64,000 nucleotides of DNA from Halorubrum sp. JWXQ-INN 858 (GTDB lineage Archaea; Halobacteriota; Halobacteria; Halobacteriales; Haloferacaceae). A model generated the notes under the pieces. The model ran no database searches. It saw nothing but the letters and a program-made list of their open reading frames with translations, and was not told the DNA's origin. Location of the stretch: the NCBI RefSeq assembly GCF_009806985.1, contig NZ_WUAX01000008.1, forward strand, positions 89,794-153,793, in the 5' to 3' direction. Positions 18,108 to 27,662 of the stretch are shown piece by piece (position 1 is the first letter of the stretch; the number at the start of each line of letters is the position of its first letter). The translations under genes and the position numbers were made by a program.

Positions 18108-18341
18108 GGGCGAGACAGGCGATCGAGGCCACCGGACGTGCTCGAATAAACGGGGAGACGGACGTTTTCGGGACGCGAGATCGTTACGGTACTCGTCAAC
18201 GCCGATGGTCTCGAATGGCGGCGAACGACCGGGAGCCACGCTTGACTGTATTACGAGCATCCGACGAACGAGGACGACCGTCGTCGAGTGACCGTCCCGT
18301 TGCACGACGAGCACGCCTCACGGCCCTATCGCTCAAAGTAT

Positions 18342-18349
18342 AAGAAAAA
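18342..18349 (-). terminator. T-rich tract after tRNA-Ala
   Basis: Just past the tRNA 3' end the reverse strand reads TTTTTCTT, a simple archaeal-type oligo-T termination signal. Confidence 0.55.
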
Positions 18350-18357
18350 TTATGTGA

Positions 18358-18429
18358 TGGACTCGCCGGGATTTGAACCCGGGGCCTCTCCCATGCCAAG
18401 GGAGTGATCTACCACTGATCTACGAGCCC
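18358..18429 (-). tRNA. tRNA-Ala(GGC)
   Basis: The reverse strand folds into a complete 72-nt cloverleaf. The acceptor stem pairs GGGCTCG with CGAGTCC and contains the G3-U70 pair that identifies alanine tRNA. The anticodon stem CTCCC/GGGAG encloses a loop with GGC at positions 34-36. The T arm has GGTTCAAAT. The discriminator is A and CCA is not encoded. A CTTAAGAG element about 35 bases upstream and an oligo-T tract downstream frame the gene. Confidence 0.97.
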
Positions 18430-18458
18430 TCGTACGCAGCCGATCCTTTCGCGGTATT

Positions 18459-18470
18459 GCTCTTAAGGGC
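18459..18470 (-). promoter_or_regulatory. TATA-like element of tRNA-Ala
   Basis: The reverse strand reads GCCCTTAAGAGC, centred about 36 bases before the mature tRNA 5' end; this leaves room for a short leader. Confidence 0.45.
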
Positions 18471-18587
18471 TTCGACTCGGGGGCCGTACGCGGGTTCGCC
18501 ACACGCCATCGGTCGCCCGACACTCGTCGACGGCGGTGGCACGGAGGGGCGTCGGAGCGGCGCGAGAGGCCGGGATCGGGCGGGCAC

Positions 18588-19172
18588 TCAGATCCGGTCG
18601 GAGTCGACGTACACGTCGAGGTCGATCCGGCGGGTGCGACCCTCGAGGTCGGCGACGGCGCGCTCGACGACGCGCTCGGCCTCCGTCCTGATGAGCGGGA
18701 TCGCCTTCTTCAGCACCCAGTCGAACGAGACGAGCCGCGGGAGGTCCAGCGCGTCCGAGCTGGCCGAACTCGGGTCGAACCGTACCTCGAGGGCGACCTC
18801 ACAGGTCGGCTCCGCGGCGGTGTCGTCACTCCCGGCATCGTTCGTTCCACCACCGTCCGCGTTACCGCCCTCCGCCTCGTCGTCTCCGACCGGCGTCACA
18901 CGCCAGCACCCGTCGGCGTCGATGTCCTTCGTGATCGCCCAGTCGATCCGCTCGGGCGGGTCGACGCCGGTGACCGCCGAGTGGGCGGTGTAGGTGAGCT
19001 TCCACCACGCGAACGTGAGCGCGTAGCGGGTGCCCGGGCCGCCCGATCCCTCCATCGTCTCCACAGACCGGAGGTACTCCGAGTAGCGGCCGTACCGCGG
19101 GAAATCGAGCAGGAACTCGTACACCTCCTCGGGGTCGGCGTACACCTCCGTCCGCACGACGAGTTCGTCCAC
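18588..19172 (-). CDS. SRPBCC (START-like/polyketide cyclase) family protein
   Basis: The 194-residue protein reads as a START-fold ligand-binding domain: VRTEVYADPEEVYEFLLDFP and YGRYSEYLRSVETM near the start, then GTRYALTFAWWKLTYT, and a C-terminal helix (TEAERVVERAVADLEG). An acidic insert with GGNADGGGTNDAGSDD interrupts the sheet near residue 110. I start it at the GTG at 19172 because family homology begins there and a TTTATCCC element lies 22-29 bases upstream; the frame stays open to an ATG at 19241. It diverges from a glycosyltransferase gene. Ligand unknown. Confidence 0.82.
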   Translation of the reverse strand: MDELVVRTEVYADPEEVYEFLLDFPRYGRYSEYLRSVETMEGSGGPGTRYALTFAWWKLTYTAHSAVTGVDPPERIDWAITKDIDADGCWRVTPVGDDEAEGGNADGGGTNDAGSDDTAAEPTCEVALEVRFDPSSASSDALDLPRLVSFDWVLKKAIPLIRTEAERVVERAVADLEGRTRRIDLDVYVDSDRI

Positions 19173-19267
19173 GGCGGCACGTTCGCCCGCGACGGGATAA
19201 ATGGTCCGCCCGGTTTCGGGACTGAGAGGGGCGGCGGCCATCGTTCGCGCTCGCGCGCCACCGGCCG

Positions 19268-19277
19268 CTTATATACG
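19268..19277 (+). promoter_or_regulatory. TATA box of the first GT4 gene
   Basis: CTTATATACG is centred 28 bases before the GTG at 19300 and fixes that codon as the start of a leaderless transcript. Confidence 0.65.
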
Positions 19278-19299
19278 CCGGCCGCCGAAACGATCGGCC

Positions 19300-20412
19300 G
19301 TGCGCGTCCTGAACTACCTCGAACTCGCCGACCCGCTGCAGCGCAGCGGGATCGGGACGGCGGCCCGCCAGCAGCGCCGGGCCCTGCGCGGGGCGGCCGC
19401 CGATCTCGACGTGATCGAGTCGCCGTGGCGTGGCGGGGACCCCCGTGTCGCAGCCGCCGGCCTCCTCCGCGGTCGTCCGCCGATCCGCGAGTTCGACCTG
19501 GCCCACTGTAACCTGTTCGGGCCGGGCAGCGTCGCGGTCGCCCGGACCGCCCGCCGCCGGGACGTCCCGCTGATCTGTCACGCCCACTCGACCGGCGAGG
19601 ACTTCGCGGGGAGCTTTCGGGGTTCGACGGCGGTCGCGCCGGCGCTACGCCGGTACCTCCGCTGGTTCTACTCGCTGGCCGATCTCGTGTTGGCTCCGAG
19701 CGAGTACGCGGCGGAGTTGCTGGCGGCGAACGGCGTCGACGTGCCGGTCCGGGCGATCAGCAACGGCGTTGACCTCGCGTCGCTTTCGGGCCACGAACGC
19801 CTGCGCACGGCCTATCGGGACCGGTTCGGGTTCACCGGAACCGTGGTGTTCACGGTCGGCAACGTGTTCGAGCGGAAGGGGCTGACGGACTTCTGTCTGC
19901 TCGCCGAGGAGCTCGCGAACGCGGAGTCCGACCGCGAGTTCCGGTTCGCGTGGTTCGGCCCGTACGACGACGGCCCACGGGCGTCGTCGACGGTTCGACG
20001 GTGGACGACCGACCCGCCGGCGAACGTGACGTTCACGGGGTGGGTCGAGGACAAACGGGGCGCGTTCGCCGCGGGCGACGTCTACCTGTTCGCGACGAAA
20101 GAGGAGACGCAGGGGATCGCCGCGCTGGAGGCGATGGCGTGCGGGAAGCCCTGCGTCCTCCGGGACCTCCCCGTCTTCCGCGAGTACTACACCGACGGGG
20201 AGGACTGCCTCCTCGCGGAGTCGCGCGCGGAGATGCGCGAGGCGGTCACGCGGATCGCCGCGGACCCGGACCTCGCGCGACGGCTCGGGCGGAACGCGCG
20301 GGAGACCGCGGAGCGACACGGGCTCGACGTCGTCGGCGCGGAGCTGTCGGGGATCTACGCCGACCTCCTGGAGGGTCGGATGCGGACGCGCGAGGCGATG
20401 GGTCGGTGGTGA
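19300..20412 (+). CDS. GT4-family glycosyltransferase
   Basis: The 370-residue enzyme has the two Rossmann-like domains of GT-B retaining glycosyltransferases. The N-terminal domain starts VRVLNYLELADPLQRSGIGT and contains LICHAHSTGEDFAG and LVLAPSEYAAELL. The C-terminal donor domain shows VVFTVGNVFERKGLTDF, VTFTGWVEDKRGAFAAGDVY and the E-x7-E-like ATKEETQGIAALEAMACGKP. Such enzymes transfer a sugar from a nucleotide donor to a lipid, glycan or protein. It is followed after 61 bases by a second GT4 gene and then, convergently, by a sugar nucleotidyltransferase, which suggests a small glycan or glycolipid locus. Confidence 0.9.
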   Translation: MRVLNYLELADPLQRSGIGTAARQQRRALRGAAADLDVIESPWRGGDPRVAAAGLLRGRPPIREFDLAHCNLFGPGSVAVARTARRRDVPLICHAHSTGEDFAGSFRGSTAVAPALRRYLRWFYSLADLVLAPSEYAAELLAANGVDVPVRAISNGVDLASLSGHERLRTAYRDRFGFTGTVVFTVGNVFERKGLTDFCLLAEELANAESDREFRFAWFGPYDDGPRASSTVRRWTTDPPANVTFTGWVEDKRGAFAAGDVYLFATKEETQGIAALEAMACGKPCVLRDLPVFREYYTDGEDCLLAESRAEMREAVTRIAADPDLARRLGRNARETAERHGLDVVGAELSGIYADLLEGRMRTREAMGRW

Positions 20413-20473
20413 GTCGGTGACGGGTCGATGCTGTTCCCGGACCGTTCATAAGCGCGGTCGCCGAAGTCGGCCC

Positions 20474-21754
20474 ATGGAGTCGGTCGTCGCGTTCACGGAC
20501 ACGTACCTCCCGACCGTCAACGGCGTGACGTACACCGTGAAGACGTGGCGGGACCGCTGGACCGATCGCGGGGGGCGGATGGACGTCGTCTACCCGAACG
20601 CGCCGCGGTCGTCCGGGGGCGTCCGCGCGCCGCCGACCGCGCCCGGCGAGTTCCCCGTGCCGAGCGTCCCGTTCCCCTTCTACCCCGGGTTCCGCGCGGC
20701 GCTCCCGGCCGTCCCCGACGCCGTCGCCGACGGCGACTACGACGTCGTCCACGCGCACACGCCGTTCGCGCTCGGCCTCGCGGCCCGGCGGTTCGCCCGC
20801 CGCCGCGACCGACCGCTCGTCGCCTCCTATCACACGCCGACGGCCGAGTACGCGCGTTACCTCGTCGAGCGCCCGCTGCTCCAGCGCGGCGTCCGCGCGG
20901 CGGCCGCGGCGTACGAGCGCCGGTACTTCGGGGCGGCCGACGCGGTCGTCGCGCCGAGCGAAACGACCGCGAACGCGCTTCGCGAGGCGCTCGCGGGCGT
21001 CGCGGACGCGCCGCGCGTCCACGCCGTCGGCAACGGCGTCGACCTCGACCGGTTCTCGCCGGCCGATCCCGCGGCGGTGCGGTCCTTCCGCGACCGGTAC
21101 GGCCTCGGCGACGGCCCCCTCGTCGGCTACACCGGACGGCACGGCCACGAGAAACGCCTCGACGAGTTGCTCGCGGCGGTCGCCGGGCTGGACCGCGAGG
21201 TCACCCTCGTCCTCGGCGGCGACGGCCCGGCGCGGGCCGGCCTGGAGGCGACGGCGACTCGGTTGGGGGTCGACGCGCGGTTCCTCGGGTTCCTCCCACG
21301 TGAGGAGCTCCCGACGTATTATACGGCGCTCGACGCCTTCTGCTTCCCGAGCCCGGTCGAGACGCAGGGGCTCGTCGCGATGGAGGCGACCGCCTGCGGG
21401 ACGCCCGTCGTCGGAGTCGACGCGGGCGCGCTGGTCGAGACGGTCGTCGAGGGCGTCACCGGCACCCGCTACCCGCCGGGCGACGTCGACGCGTTCCGGG
21501 ACGCCATCGGCCGCGTCCTCGACGACGGCGACCGGCTGCGGGCCTCCTGTCTCGACGCCCGCGAGGCGCTCTCGCTGGACGCCGCGATCGACGCGTTAGC
21601 GGAGGTGTACGCGTCGGTGACGTCCGGAGGATCCGTGGACAACGGCGGATCCGCGGACAACGGAGGTTCCGGAAGAGGCGGCGAATCCGCGGACAACGGC
21701 GGATCCGGAGGGGGCGGCGGAGCCGGGACGTCCGCGGGAGCCCGAGGTCCCTGA
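20474..21754 (+). CDS. GT4-family glycosyltransferase with Gly/Asn/Ser repeat tail
   Basis: This 426-residue GT-B enzyme starts at MESVVAFTDTYLPTVNGVTY, where the TYLPTVNGV signature is typical of lipid or diacylglycerol glycosyltransferases. HAHTPFALGLAARRFA and VASYHTPTAEYARYL form the acceptor side. VGYTGRHGHEKRLDELL, LVLGGDGPARAGLE and FCFPSPVETQGLVAMEATACG form the donor side. The last about 45 residues are a low-complexity tail built on a GGSADN repeat (18-bp units near 21630-21720). A TTCATAAG element is centred about 27 bases before the ATG. The natural acceptor may be a membrane lipid, but this is inference. Confidence 0.9.
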   Translation: MESVVAFTDTYLPTVNGVTYTVKTWRDRWTDRGGRMDVVYPNAPRSSGGVRAPPTAPGEFPVPSVPFPFYPGFRAALPAVPDAVADGDYDVVHAHTPFALGLAARRFARRRDRPLVASYHTPTAEYARYLVERPLLQRGVRAAAAAYERRYFGAADAVVAPSETTANALREALAGVADAPRVHAVGNGVDLDRFSPADPAAVRSFRDRYGLGDGPLVGYTGRHGHEKRLDELLAAVAGLDREVTLVLGGDGPARAGLEATATRLGVDARFLGFLPREELPTYYTALDAFCFPSPVETQGLVAMEATACGTPVVGVDAGALVETVVEGVTGTRYPPGDVDAFRDAIGRVLDDGDRLRASCLDAREALSLDAAIDALAEVYASVTSGGSVDNGGSADNGGSGRGGESADNGGSGGGGGAGTSAGARGP

Positions 21755-21807
21755 GCGGGAGCGTGCCCTCGCTCCGTGACGGTCGTCGCCGAGGAGCGCT
21801 CGGCCGT

Positions 21808-22782
21808 TTAGAAGTCGTCGCCGGGGGTGATCGAGGTGTGCGCGCCGATGAGCGCGCCGGAGAGGTCCGTGTGCTCCAGCGTGACGCCCTCGTCGATGAT
21901 CGAGTTGCGGACGTCACAGTCGGTGATCGTCGTGTCCTCGAAGACGACGGCGCGTTCGAGCGTGGAGTCGGTCACCTCGGCCCCGTCCATCACGTGGACG
22001 ACGTCGCCGAGGGTGCTGTTCTCGACGGTCGCGCCGTCCGCGACGAGCGTGCCGCCGTCCAGCGCGTACTCGACGGCGTCGAGGTAGCTGGCGGCCGTGC
22101 CGATGTCGTACCACGCGCCGTCGAAGGTGAACGCGTGGACGGGCTGCCGGCCCTGGAGCCACTGGAGGAACCAGCCGGGCTCGTCGGGGTTCTCGCCCTC
22201 CTCCAGGTACGCCGAGAGGTCCGGAAGCGTTTCGGCCGGGAACGCGTAGCAGGCGATGGAGACGAGCGTGGTCTTCGGGTCGTCGGGCTTCTCCTGGAAG
22301 TCGACGACGCGGTCGCCGTCGAGGTCGACGAGCCCGTACGACTTCGCGCGCTCCTTCGAGCCGACGTCGTAGGCGACGAGCGAGGGCGTCCCCTTCTCCT
22401 CGAAGAAGTCGGCGAACTCGCCCAGATCGAAGCTGATCAGGTTGTCGCCGGCGACGACCATCAGGTCGTCGTCGACGTCCTCGCGGTCGACGAGCTGTGC
22501 GAGCGCGCCCACGACGCCGAACTTCTCGTCCTCCGCGACGGTCTCCTCGACCGACAGCGTCGGCTTCTCGAACTCGCTGTCCGCGAGGTACGTCTCGAAC
22601 GGCTCCGCGAACTTCTCGTTGGTCGAGACGAACACTTCGTCGACGCGGTCGTCGGCCTCCAAGTCGGCGAAGATCTCGTCGATGACGGTGTTCTCCCCGA
22701 CGGGGAGGAACATCTTCGGGCGGTCCTTCGTGATCGGCCAGAGTCGCGTGGCGTACCCGCCCGCGAGCACTACGGCTTTCAT
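21808..22782 (-). CDS. Sugar-phosphate nucleotidyltransferase (NDP-sugar synthase)
   Basis: The 324-residue protein begins MKAVVLAGGYATRLWPITKD, the nucleotide-binding signature of NTP:hexose-1-phosphate transferases, followed by DRPKMFLPVG. MVVAGDNLISFDLGEF carries the metal-binding aspartate and PGWFLQWL lies in the sugar-binding half. The C-terminal 80 residues form a short left-handed beta-helix (DGATVENSTLGDVVHVMDG and following). It makes an activated sugar such as UDP- or dTDP-glucose; base and sugar are not determinable here. The start at 22782 excludes an upstream extension with no family similarity. It probably supplies the neighbouring GT4 enzymes. Confidence 0.9.
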   Translation of the reverse strand: MKAVVLAGGYATRLWPITKDRPKMFLPVGENTVIDEIFADLEADDRVDEVFVSTNEKFAEPFETYLADSEFEKPTLSVEETVAEDEKFGVVGALAQLVDREDVDDDLMVVAGDNLISFDLGEFADFFEEKGTPSLVAYDVGSKERAKSYGLVDLDGDRVVDFQEKPDDPKTTLVSIACYAFPAETLPDLSAYLEEGENPDEPGWFLQWLQGRQPVHAFTFDGAWYDIGTAASYLDAVEYALDGGTLVADGATVENSTLGDVVHVMDGAEVTDSTLERAVVFEDTTITDCDVRNSIIDEGVTLEHTDLSGALIGAHTSITPGDDF

Positions 22783-22900
22783 ACGCGGATCACCAACGGC
22801 CGGAACCATACCTCTTGTGCCCGTGTCAACTCCCTCGCCGGACCGCTCCACGATCGATCACGATCGACGACCGGCGATCGGCCCCCGCCCCGCCGCCGAC

Positions 22901-22912
22901 GTTTTATATACG
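22901..22912 (+). promoter_or_regulatory. TATA box of the zinc-ribbon HTH gene
   Basis: GTTTTATATACG is centred about 24 bases before the ATG at 22930. Confidence 0.6.
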
Positions 22913-22929
22913 CCCCGCCACGGGAACCC

Positions 22930-23205
22930 ATGGAGACGACGCGTCAGCGCGTCGCCGACCGCCTTCGGGAGGACCCGGCGACCGCGAGCGAGTTGGGCGA
23001 GTGGCTGTCGTTGCCGACGCCGGTCGTGTACGACCACCTACAGCACGTGTCGCGGTCGGTCGACGGCGACGAGACGTTCCTCGTCGCGCCCCCGGAGTGC
23101 CGCGACTGCGGGTTCGACCGCTTCGACGATCCGGTCAACGAACCGTCGCGATGTCCCGAGTGCCGGAGCGAGCGGATCGCGGAGCCGACGTTCCTCATCG
23201 AGTGA
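22930..23205 (+). CDS. Small HTH transcription regulator with C-terminal zinc ribbon
   Basis: The 91-residue protein has a winged-helix DNA-binding half (METTRQRVADRLREDPATAS, ELGEWLSLPTPVVYDHLQHV) and a four-cysteine zinc ribbon (PPECRDCGFDRF, then PSRCPECRSERI). This layout is a known archaeal regulator type with a small zinc knuckle. A strong TATA box fixes the start. It lies between the sugar nucleotidyltransferase (divergent) and the Type IIG enzyme (convergent), so its target is unclear. Confidence 0.85.
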   Translation: METTRQRVADRLREDPATASELGEWLSLPTPVVYDHLQHVSRSVDGDETFLVAPPECRDCGFDRFDDPVNEPSRCPECRSERIAEPTFLIE

Positions 23206-23298
23206 GGGGGTGATCGAGGGCGATCGAGAGCGATCGGGGCGGTCGATCGTGGCGCAATACTCGCCGCGCTCGTTCGCGTCCAACAACTCCTCCAACAA

Positions 23299-23784
23299 CT
23301 ACTCTCCCACTGCCTCCTCGACGATCTCGATCTCCTCGTCGGTCAGCCCGTACAGTTCGTAGACGATCTCGTCGATGAGCTCGTCCGTCTGCTCGATCTT
23401 CGCGTCGAGCTCCGCGGCGCGCTCTTTCGTCCGCAGGTAGTTCTCCAGGTCGTCGGCGACGTCGTCGACGTCGGGCAACTCGATCGCTTTTAAGCGGTCG
23501 ATCAGCGAGTTCGTCTTCGTCGCCGTCTCGCGGAAGTTGGCGAAGCCGCCCGCCTCGTCGACGGCGACCGGCACGAAGTGCTCGATCAGGTCCGCCTCCC
23601 GCTCCGTGAGGTCCGTGATCCGGAACGCGGGCAGGTACTCCGTCTCCGTGTAGCCCCAGCGGTCCGTTTCGTGCGCGTCCTCGTCGTCGGGCTTGTAGCG
23701 GGCGGTGGCCTTTATGAGGACCGTGTTGGGGGACTCGCGATCGACGCGGGCGTCGCCGATGCGGAGGTTGACTGAGGCCGACAT
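23299..23784 (-). CDS. Displaced C-terminal segment of the Type IIG enzyme, possibly translated separately
   Basis: In the frame after the break an ATG at 23784 opens 161 residues, MSASVNLRIGDARVDRESP onwards, with the conserved FRITDLTEREADLIEHFVPV, GGFANFRETATKTNSLID and a C-terminal helical pair (LDAKIEQTDELIDEIVYEL). This is the tail normally fused to the enzyme. It could be made by reinitiation and act in trans, or be dead. The first seven residues are junction sequence rather than family sequence. Confidence 0.55.
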   Translation of the reverse strand: MSASVNLRIGDARVDRESPNTVLIKATARYKPDDEDAHETDRWGYTETEYLPAFRITDLTEREADLIEHFVPVAVDEAGGFANFRETATKTNSLIDRLKAIELPDVDDVADDLENYLRTKERAAELDAKIEQTDELIDEIVYELYGLTDEEIEIVEEAVGE

Positions 23785-23789
23785 TGGAG

Positions 23790-24995
23790 AGAGTCGAGCT
23801 ACCAGAGTACGTACCGAGATGGTCTTGAAGTGAGAGATTGAGGTTGGAAAGACTCTCACGTAGTTCGGAAGCGTCTTGAGCAAGACTACTAAGCGTTTGA
23901 CCGTTTGTCTCAAACGATTCTACTACTGGAAGTTGCTCCATGTACTGCGTTCGGAATTCATAATATAAGCTGTCTGCCGTGTTCCCTTCGAGTTTTGCAA
24001 CGATTTGTGAGAGATAGAACAAGCACAAGCTACTGTTCAGAAACGCTAAAAGTCCAAGATCTGAAGAAGGAATGAAAAAGCACTTGTTATTTGCATAACG
24101 GTGTTCTCCATCAAATACGAAACGGGCCTCAGGCGCAATCTCCGGATACAGGATTTTGTCTGATTCGATGAACTCAACGTATGCCTCCTGGGGCTGCTGA
24201 AGTTCGTACCACGTATCAATTGCGGCCCGTTCTTCAAGTTGATCTCTGTACTGTTCGAGATGCTCTTTAACAGCTGGATAGTCCTCGATATCAATACCGC
24301 TATGAACGTATAGGAGCCACTCGTCGCCGGATTGGATGTGGTATCGTCGGAGTTGCTTCCCCCTGATTAGTGGCTGAATGAGTTCTTTTGTCCGAGAGTC
24401 CTTGTTGACAAGTTCATTTTTTAGCGACTCGTCAATAATGAATGCTGAATTGAGACCGGTTTTTATTCCCCAGCCAATTTGTCCATCGTCAATCCACTCT
24501 GCTAATGGTTCCCCATAATCTTCGACCTTATCCATCAGGTTAGATATATCGGAGCCAACGAGTCGCCAAGTCTCACCGTGGAGACCTTCGTTTGATACTT
24601 TGTATCCAGTCTTTTCTACTTCTTCTGAAAGAGAACTAAAGTTAAGATTCTCAATTGCCGCATAATGTCCAGGTTCGCTCGAAACCGTGTTCCGTTCGGC
24701 AAGAACAATTGCAGAGCGGACCGTGGCATCGGGAAAAACAGGAAGCCCTCCAAAATCAACAATTTCTCGGATAGCGGTATCGCGCCCAAGTAAATATCGG
24801 ACCGATTTACCGTAGTTCGCTCTGAGAAACTTATTCGAAATAATTGATCCGTACTCTCCCCCCAACCTTGTCAGTTCAGTCGATCTTTCTATGAAATACG
24901 TATATAAGTCAGTCCGAGCAGCATGAACCTCGTAGATACTGGCCAAGTATTCCTTGAGTGATTTGAATTCCTCCATTCGAACATACGGCGGATTC
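23790..24995 (-). other. AT-rich island covering the target-recognition region of the Type IIG gene
   Basis: This stretch has many A/T-ending codons and poly-A/T words, unlike the flanking DNA, where third positions are almost always G or C. One edge falls at the NPPY catalytic motif and the other at the frameshift. The encoded part (about residues 795-1190) is where Type IIG enzymes read their DNA target. Inference: it was imported by recombination from a lower-GC source. Confidence 0.8.
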
Positions 24996-27654
24996 CCCAC
25001 AACTGCATCGAATCCGGCCCCAGCCAACTTCTCCCCGTCGCTGTCGAAGAACACCTCGGGATACTCCAACTCCCAGTGGAAGAAGTCCTGCTCGTCGGCC
25101 GTCGCCTGCGCGTTTGTAAACCACGGCTCGTCCCGGATCTCGGCCCAGTCGGCTTCGTCCTCGATCGCGCCCGCCATCCGCTCGTAGGCGTCCGCGGGGA
25201 CGTCGACGCCGAACTCCGCCGCGGTGTGGACGTTCGCCAGTTGGAACAATCGCTTATAAAGGGGGTCGTCGCGGATCTCGTCGTACAGCTCCTCCATCGA
25301 TTTGACGTCGTCGAGCGTCTCGTTGTCGAACGCGAGCAGGTCCGCCATCAGCTCCATCACGTGTTCGAGCGTGTCCTGTCTGACCCTGGCGAACGCCTGC
25401 GTCAGCGTGAGCTGGCCGCCGCGCTCCTCGGTGTCGTCCGAGAGCACCTCCGTGACGTCGCTGCCGACGAGCGAGTTGCCCGCTTTTAAGTGGTGGTCGA
25501 GGAACGCGAGCGGCTGGTCCGCCGCCAGCGTCTCGAGCCACATCGACAGCTTCGCGAGTTCGACCGCCATCCCGTTGATGTCGACGCCGTAGATCACCTC
25601 CTTGGAGATCTCCCGGCGAATGTGCTGTTCGTCCAAGAACCCCGCCTGCTCGTCGAGCGCCCGCACTTCGTCCATCACCTGCTTCGAGAGGTACCCCGTC
25701 GCCTTCGTCAGGAAGTGTCCCGACCCCATCGCGGGATCGAGGACGCTCAACCCCTGGACCCGCGTGAAGAACGCCGCCGCGTACTCCACCGTCTCGGGTT
25801 CGTACCCCTCCGCACGGAGGTCCGCGTGAATCTCGTCGAGAAGGGGATCCACCGTCTCCTCGACGATGTACGTCACCACGTAGTCGGGCGTGTAGTACGC
25901 CCCCGTCGCCTTGCGCTCGCCCTCGTCGTTGACGACGTACAGCCCGCCCTCCTCGACCACCTCGACCGCGTCCGCGACCGCGACCTCGTCGCCCGACTTC
26001 CACACCTGCCCGCCGTCCGCCGCGACCGCCGCGACGCCCGCTTCCGGCGCGATACGGAACTCGTGTTCGAGCAGGCCCTCATAAATGGAGCCGAGGTGCC
26101 GCGTGTCGAGGTCGGCGTAGTCGGCGGGCACGTGCTCGCCGTCGTCGTTCTCGGTCGTCGACAGCCAGAAGATCACCTCCGCGATGTACGGGTCCGTCAC
26201 CTCGTTCTCGGTGAGGAACGCGTGGTCCTCGCGGCTGAACAGCCCCCCGTTGTACGGCGGGACGTCGAGTTCCTCCTCGCCCTCGTCGATCAGCTCGAAC
26301 AGCTCCGTGAGCCGGCCCCAGATCGACGAGGAGAACCGACTGTACTCGTCGGCGAAGGCCGCGCCCGACTCGACGTCGAGCCCCTCGACGTCCTCGAGGA
26401 TCTCGCTCCGCTTGGCTTCGAGGCTGAAGTACTCCTGATACTCCTCGCTGGCGGCCGGGTCGTCGGGGTCGATCAGCCCGCGCGACTCCGCGTAGAGGAC
26501 GAACATCAACCGGTAGAGCAACACGAGCGACTGCTCTTTCAGCTCGTCGCGGGCCGCCTCGTCGTCCGGGTCGATCTCGAGGTCGTTCGACTCGACGAAC
26601 CCCTTCCCGAGCACGCGCAGCGCGCGGAACACGTTGTCCTGCAGGTCCTCGCCGAGCTCCTGGGCGGCGGTCTCCGACTCGGTCCACACGTCGTCGAGGA
26701 AGGAACTCCCCGCGTGCTCGACGAACGCCGCCGGCCGGAAGAAGACGTAGAAGTACTTGAACGCCTCCAGACTCCCGCTTTCGAGGACCTCCGGCAGGTC
26801 GACCTCGTAGTAGGTCTGCGTCTCGTAGTCCTTCGTCCCGTAGAGTCGCCACTTCTTCCCGTCGGTGAGCACGCCCCATCGGAGGTCGCCCGGCGTCCGT
26901 TCGAGGTAGAACTTGATCTGGTGTGAGGCGTCCCGGTAGGAGCGTTGCTCCGAGAAGAACCGCTCGAAGTCGGCGTCCCACTGCTTGGCTTCGAGGATCG
27001 CTAACGCCCGCGAGAAGTGCCCCTCCGTGCCGCCGTCGAGCGCCTGGGTGGCGCTGTCGCGACGCACGTCCTCGTTCTCGAAGAGCAGCCGGTCGACGTA
27101 GCCGCCGCCGTCCGGCAGCGTCACCTCCGAACTCGTCCCGTAGCCGAGAACGTCGAGGATGTCGGCGATCCACGTGTCGATGAGTTCGTCCTCGTTGTAC
27201 GACGGAAGCAACGACCCCTCCCGTTCCCAGCGGTCACGGATCTGCTCGAAGGCGGCTTCCGCCTCCTCGTCACAGTCCCACGCGTCGAGATCGGCGACGC
27301 GCTCGTCGAGGTAGTATCCGGAAAAAAGGTTCGAGTTCCGATACGGGCCACTGCCGAGTGTGGCTTGACTCATGTGATACCCGATCCACGACCCAGCGGT
27401 ACCAAATAGATGGCGGAGGACGAAGCCACGGGCCGCGATCCCCGGCTTTCGCCCGGCGTTCCGGTGGGTGGAGACGCGAGTCGGTCGGATCCGCATGGAC
27501 GCTTGGCGCAGTGACGGACACGCCGTCCCCTCCGTTACCACCCACCGGATTCCCGTCACTACCCACTGCGTCGATCTCCGCGTTCGCGAGACGACGATCT
27601 CCCTGTGTCCGCCGCTCCGGCTTCAGCATCGACCGCTCGTGAGGCCACTCAGGG

Positions 27655-27662
27655 TTTAAAAA
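27655..27662 (-). terminator. T-rich tract after tRNA-Lys
   Basis: The reverse strand reads TTTTTAAA directly after the tRNA 3' end, a probable terminator. Confidence 0.5.

Larger units (their letters stand above)
23299..27373 (-). pseudogene. Type IIG restriction-modification enzyme (Eco57I-like), frameshifted near the C-terminus
   Basis: One polypeptide combines a nuclease and an adenine-N6 methyltransferase. The PD-(D/E)XK nuclease has Asp94 (YVDRLLFEN) and Glu128-x-Lys130 (ILEAKQW). Methyltransferase motif I, DPAMGSGHFLTKA, is near 544, and motif IV, NPPY, near 793. The target-recognition region follows. From about 24990 down to 23790 the DNA is visibly AT-richer than its surroundings. 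After LSNVGLSQPP (about 23762) the frame is lost: reading on gives about 190 arginine-rich residues to 23195. The expected C-terminus (RYKPDDEDAHETDRWGYTE through DEIVYELYGLTDEEIEIVEE) continues in the next frame to 23299. The start is the ATG at 27373. Catalytic parts are intact, but specificity or stability may be altered. Other possibility: a sequencing error at the junction. Confidence 0.85.

Noticed and set aside
18108..18341. Possible gene or RNA in the gap between the acyltransferase and tRNA-Ala
   Set aside because: I found no supported reading frame, no cloverleaf and no strong hairpin; it appears to be plain intergenic DNA.
23195..23298. Extension of the Type IIG frame to 23195
   Set aside because: After about 23762 this frame is arginine-rich nonsense and the conserved tail is in the next frame, ending at 23299.
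23299..27373. BREX or phage-growth-limitation system (PglX-like methyltransferase)
   Set aside because: The protein has its own PD-(D/E)XK nuclease region, and none of the BREX partners (brxB, pglZ, brxC, brxL) is nearby, so a stand-alone Type IIG enzyme fits better.
27374..27654. Gene between the Type IIG start and tRNA-Lys
   Set aside because: Short frames exist, but none has a promoter at the right distance or recognisable content. A CTATTTGG element near 27403 probably belongs to the Type IIG promoter.
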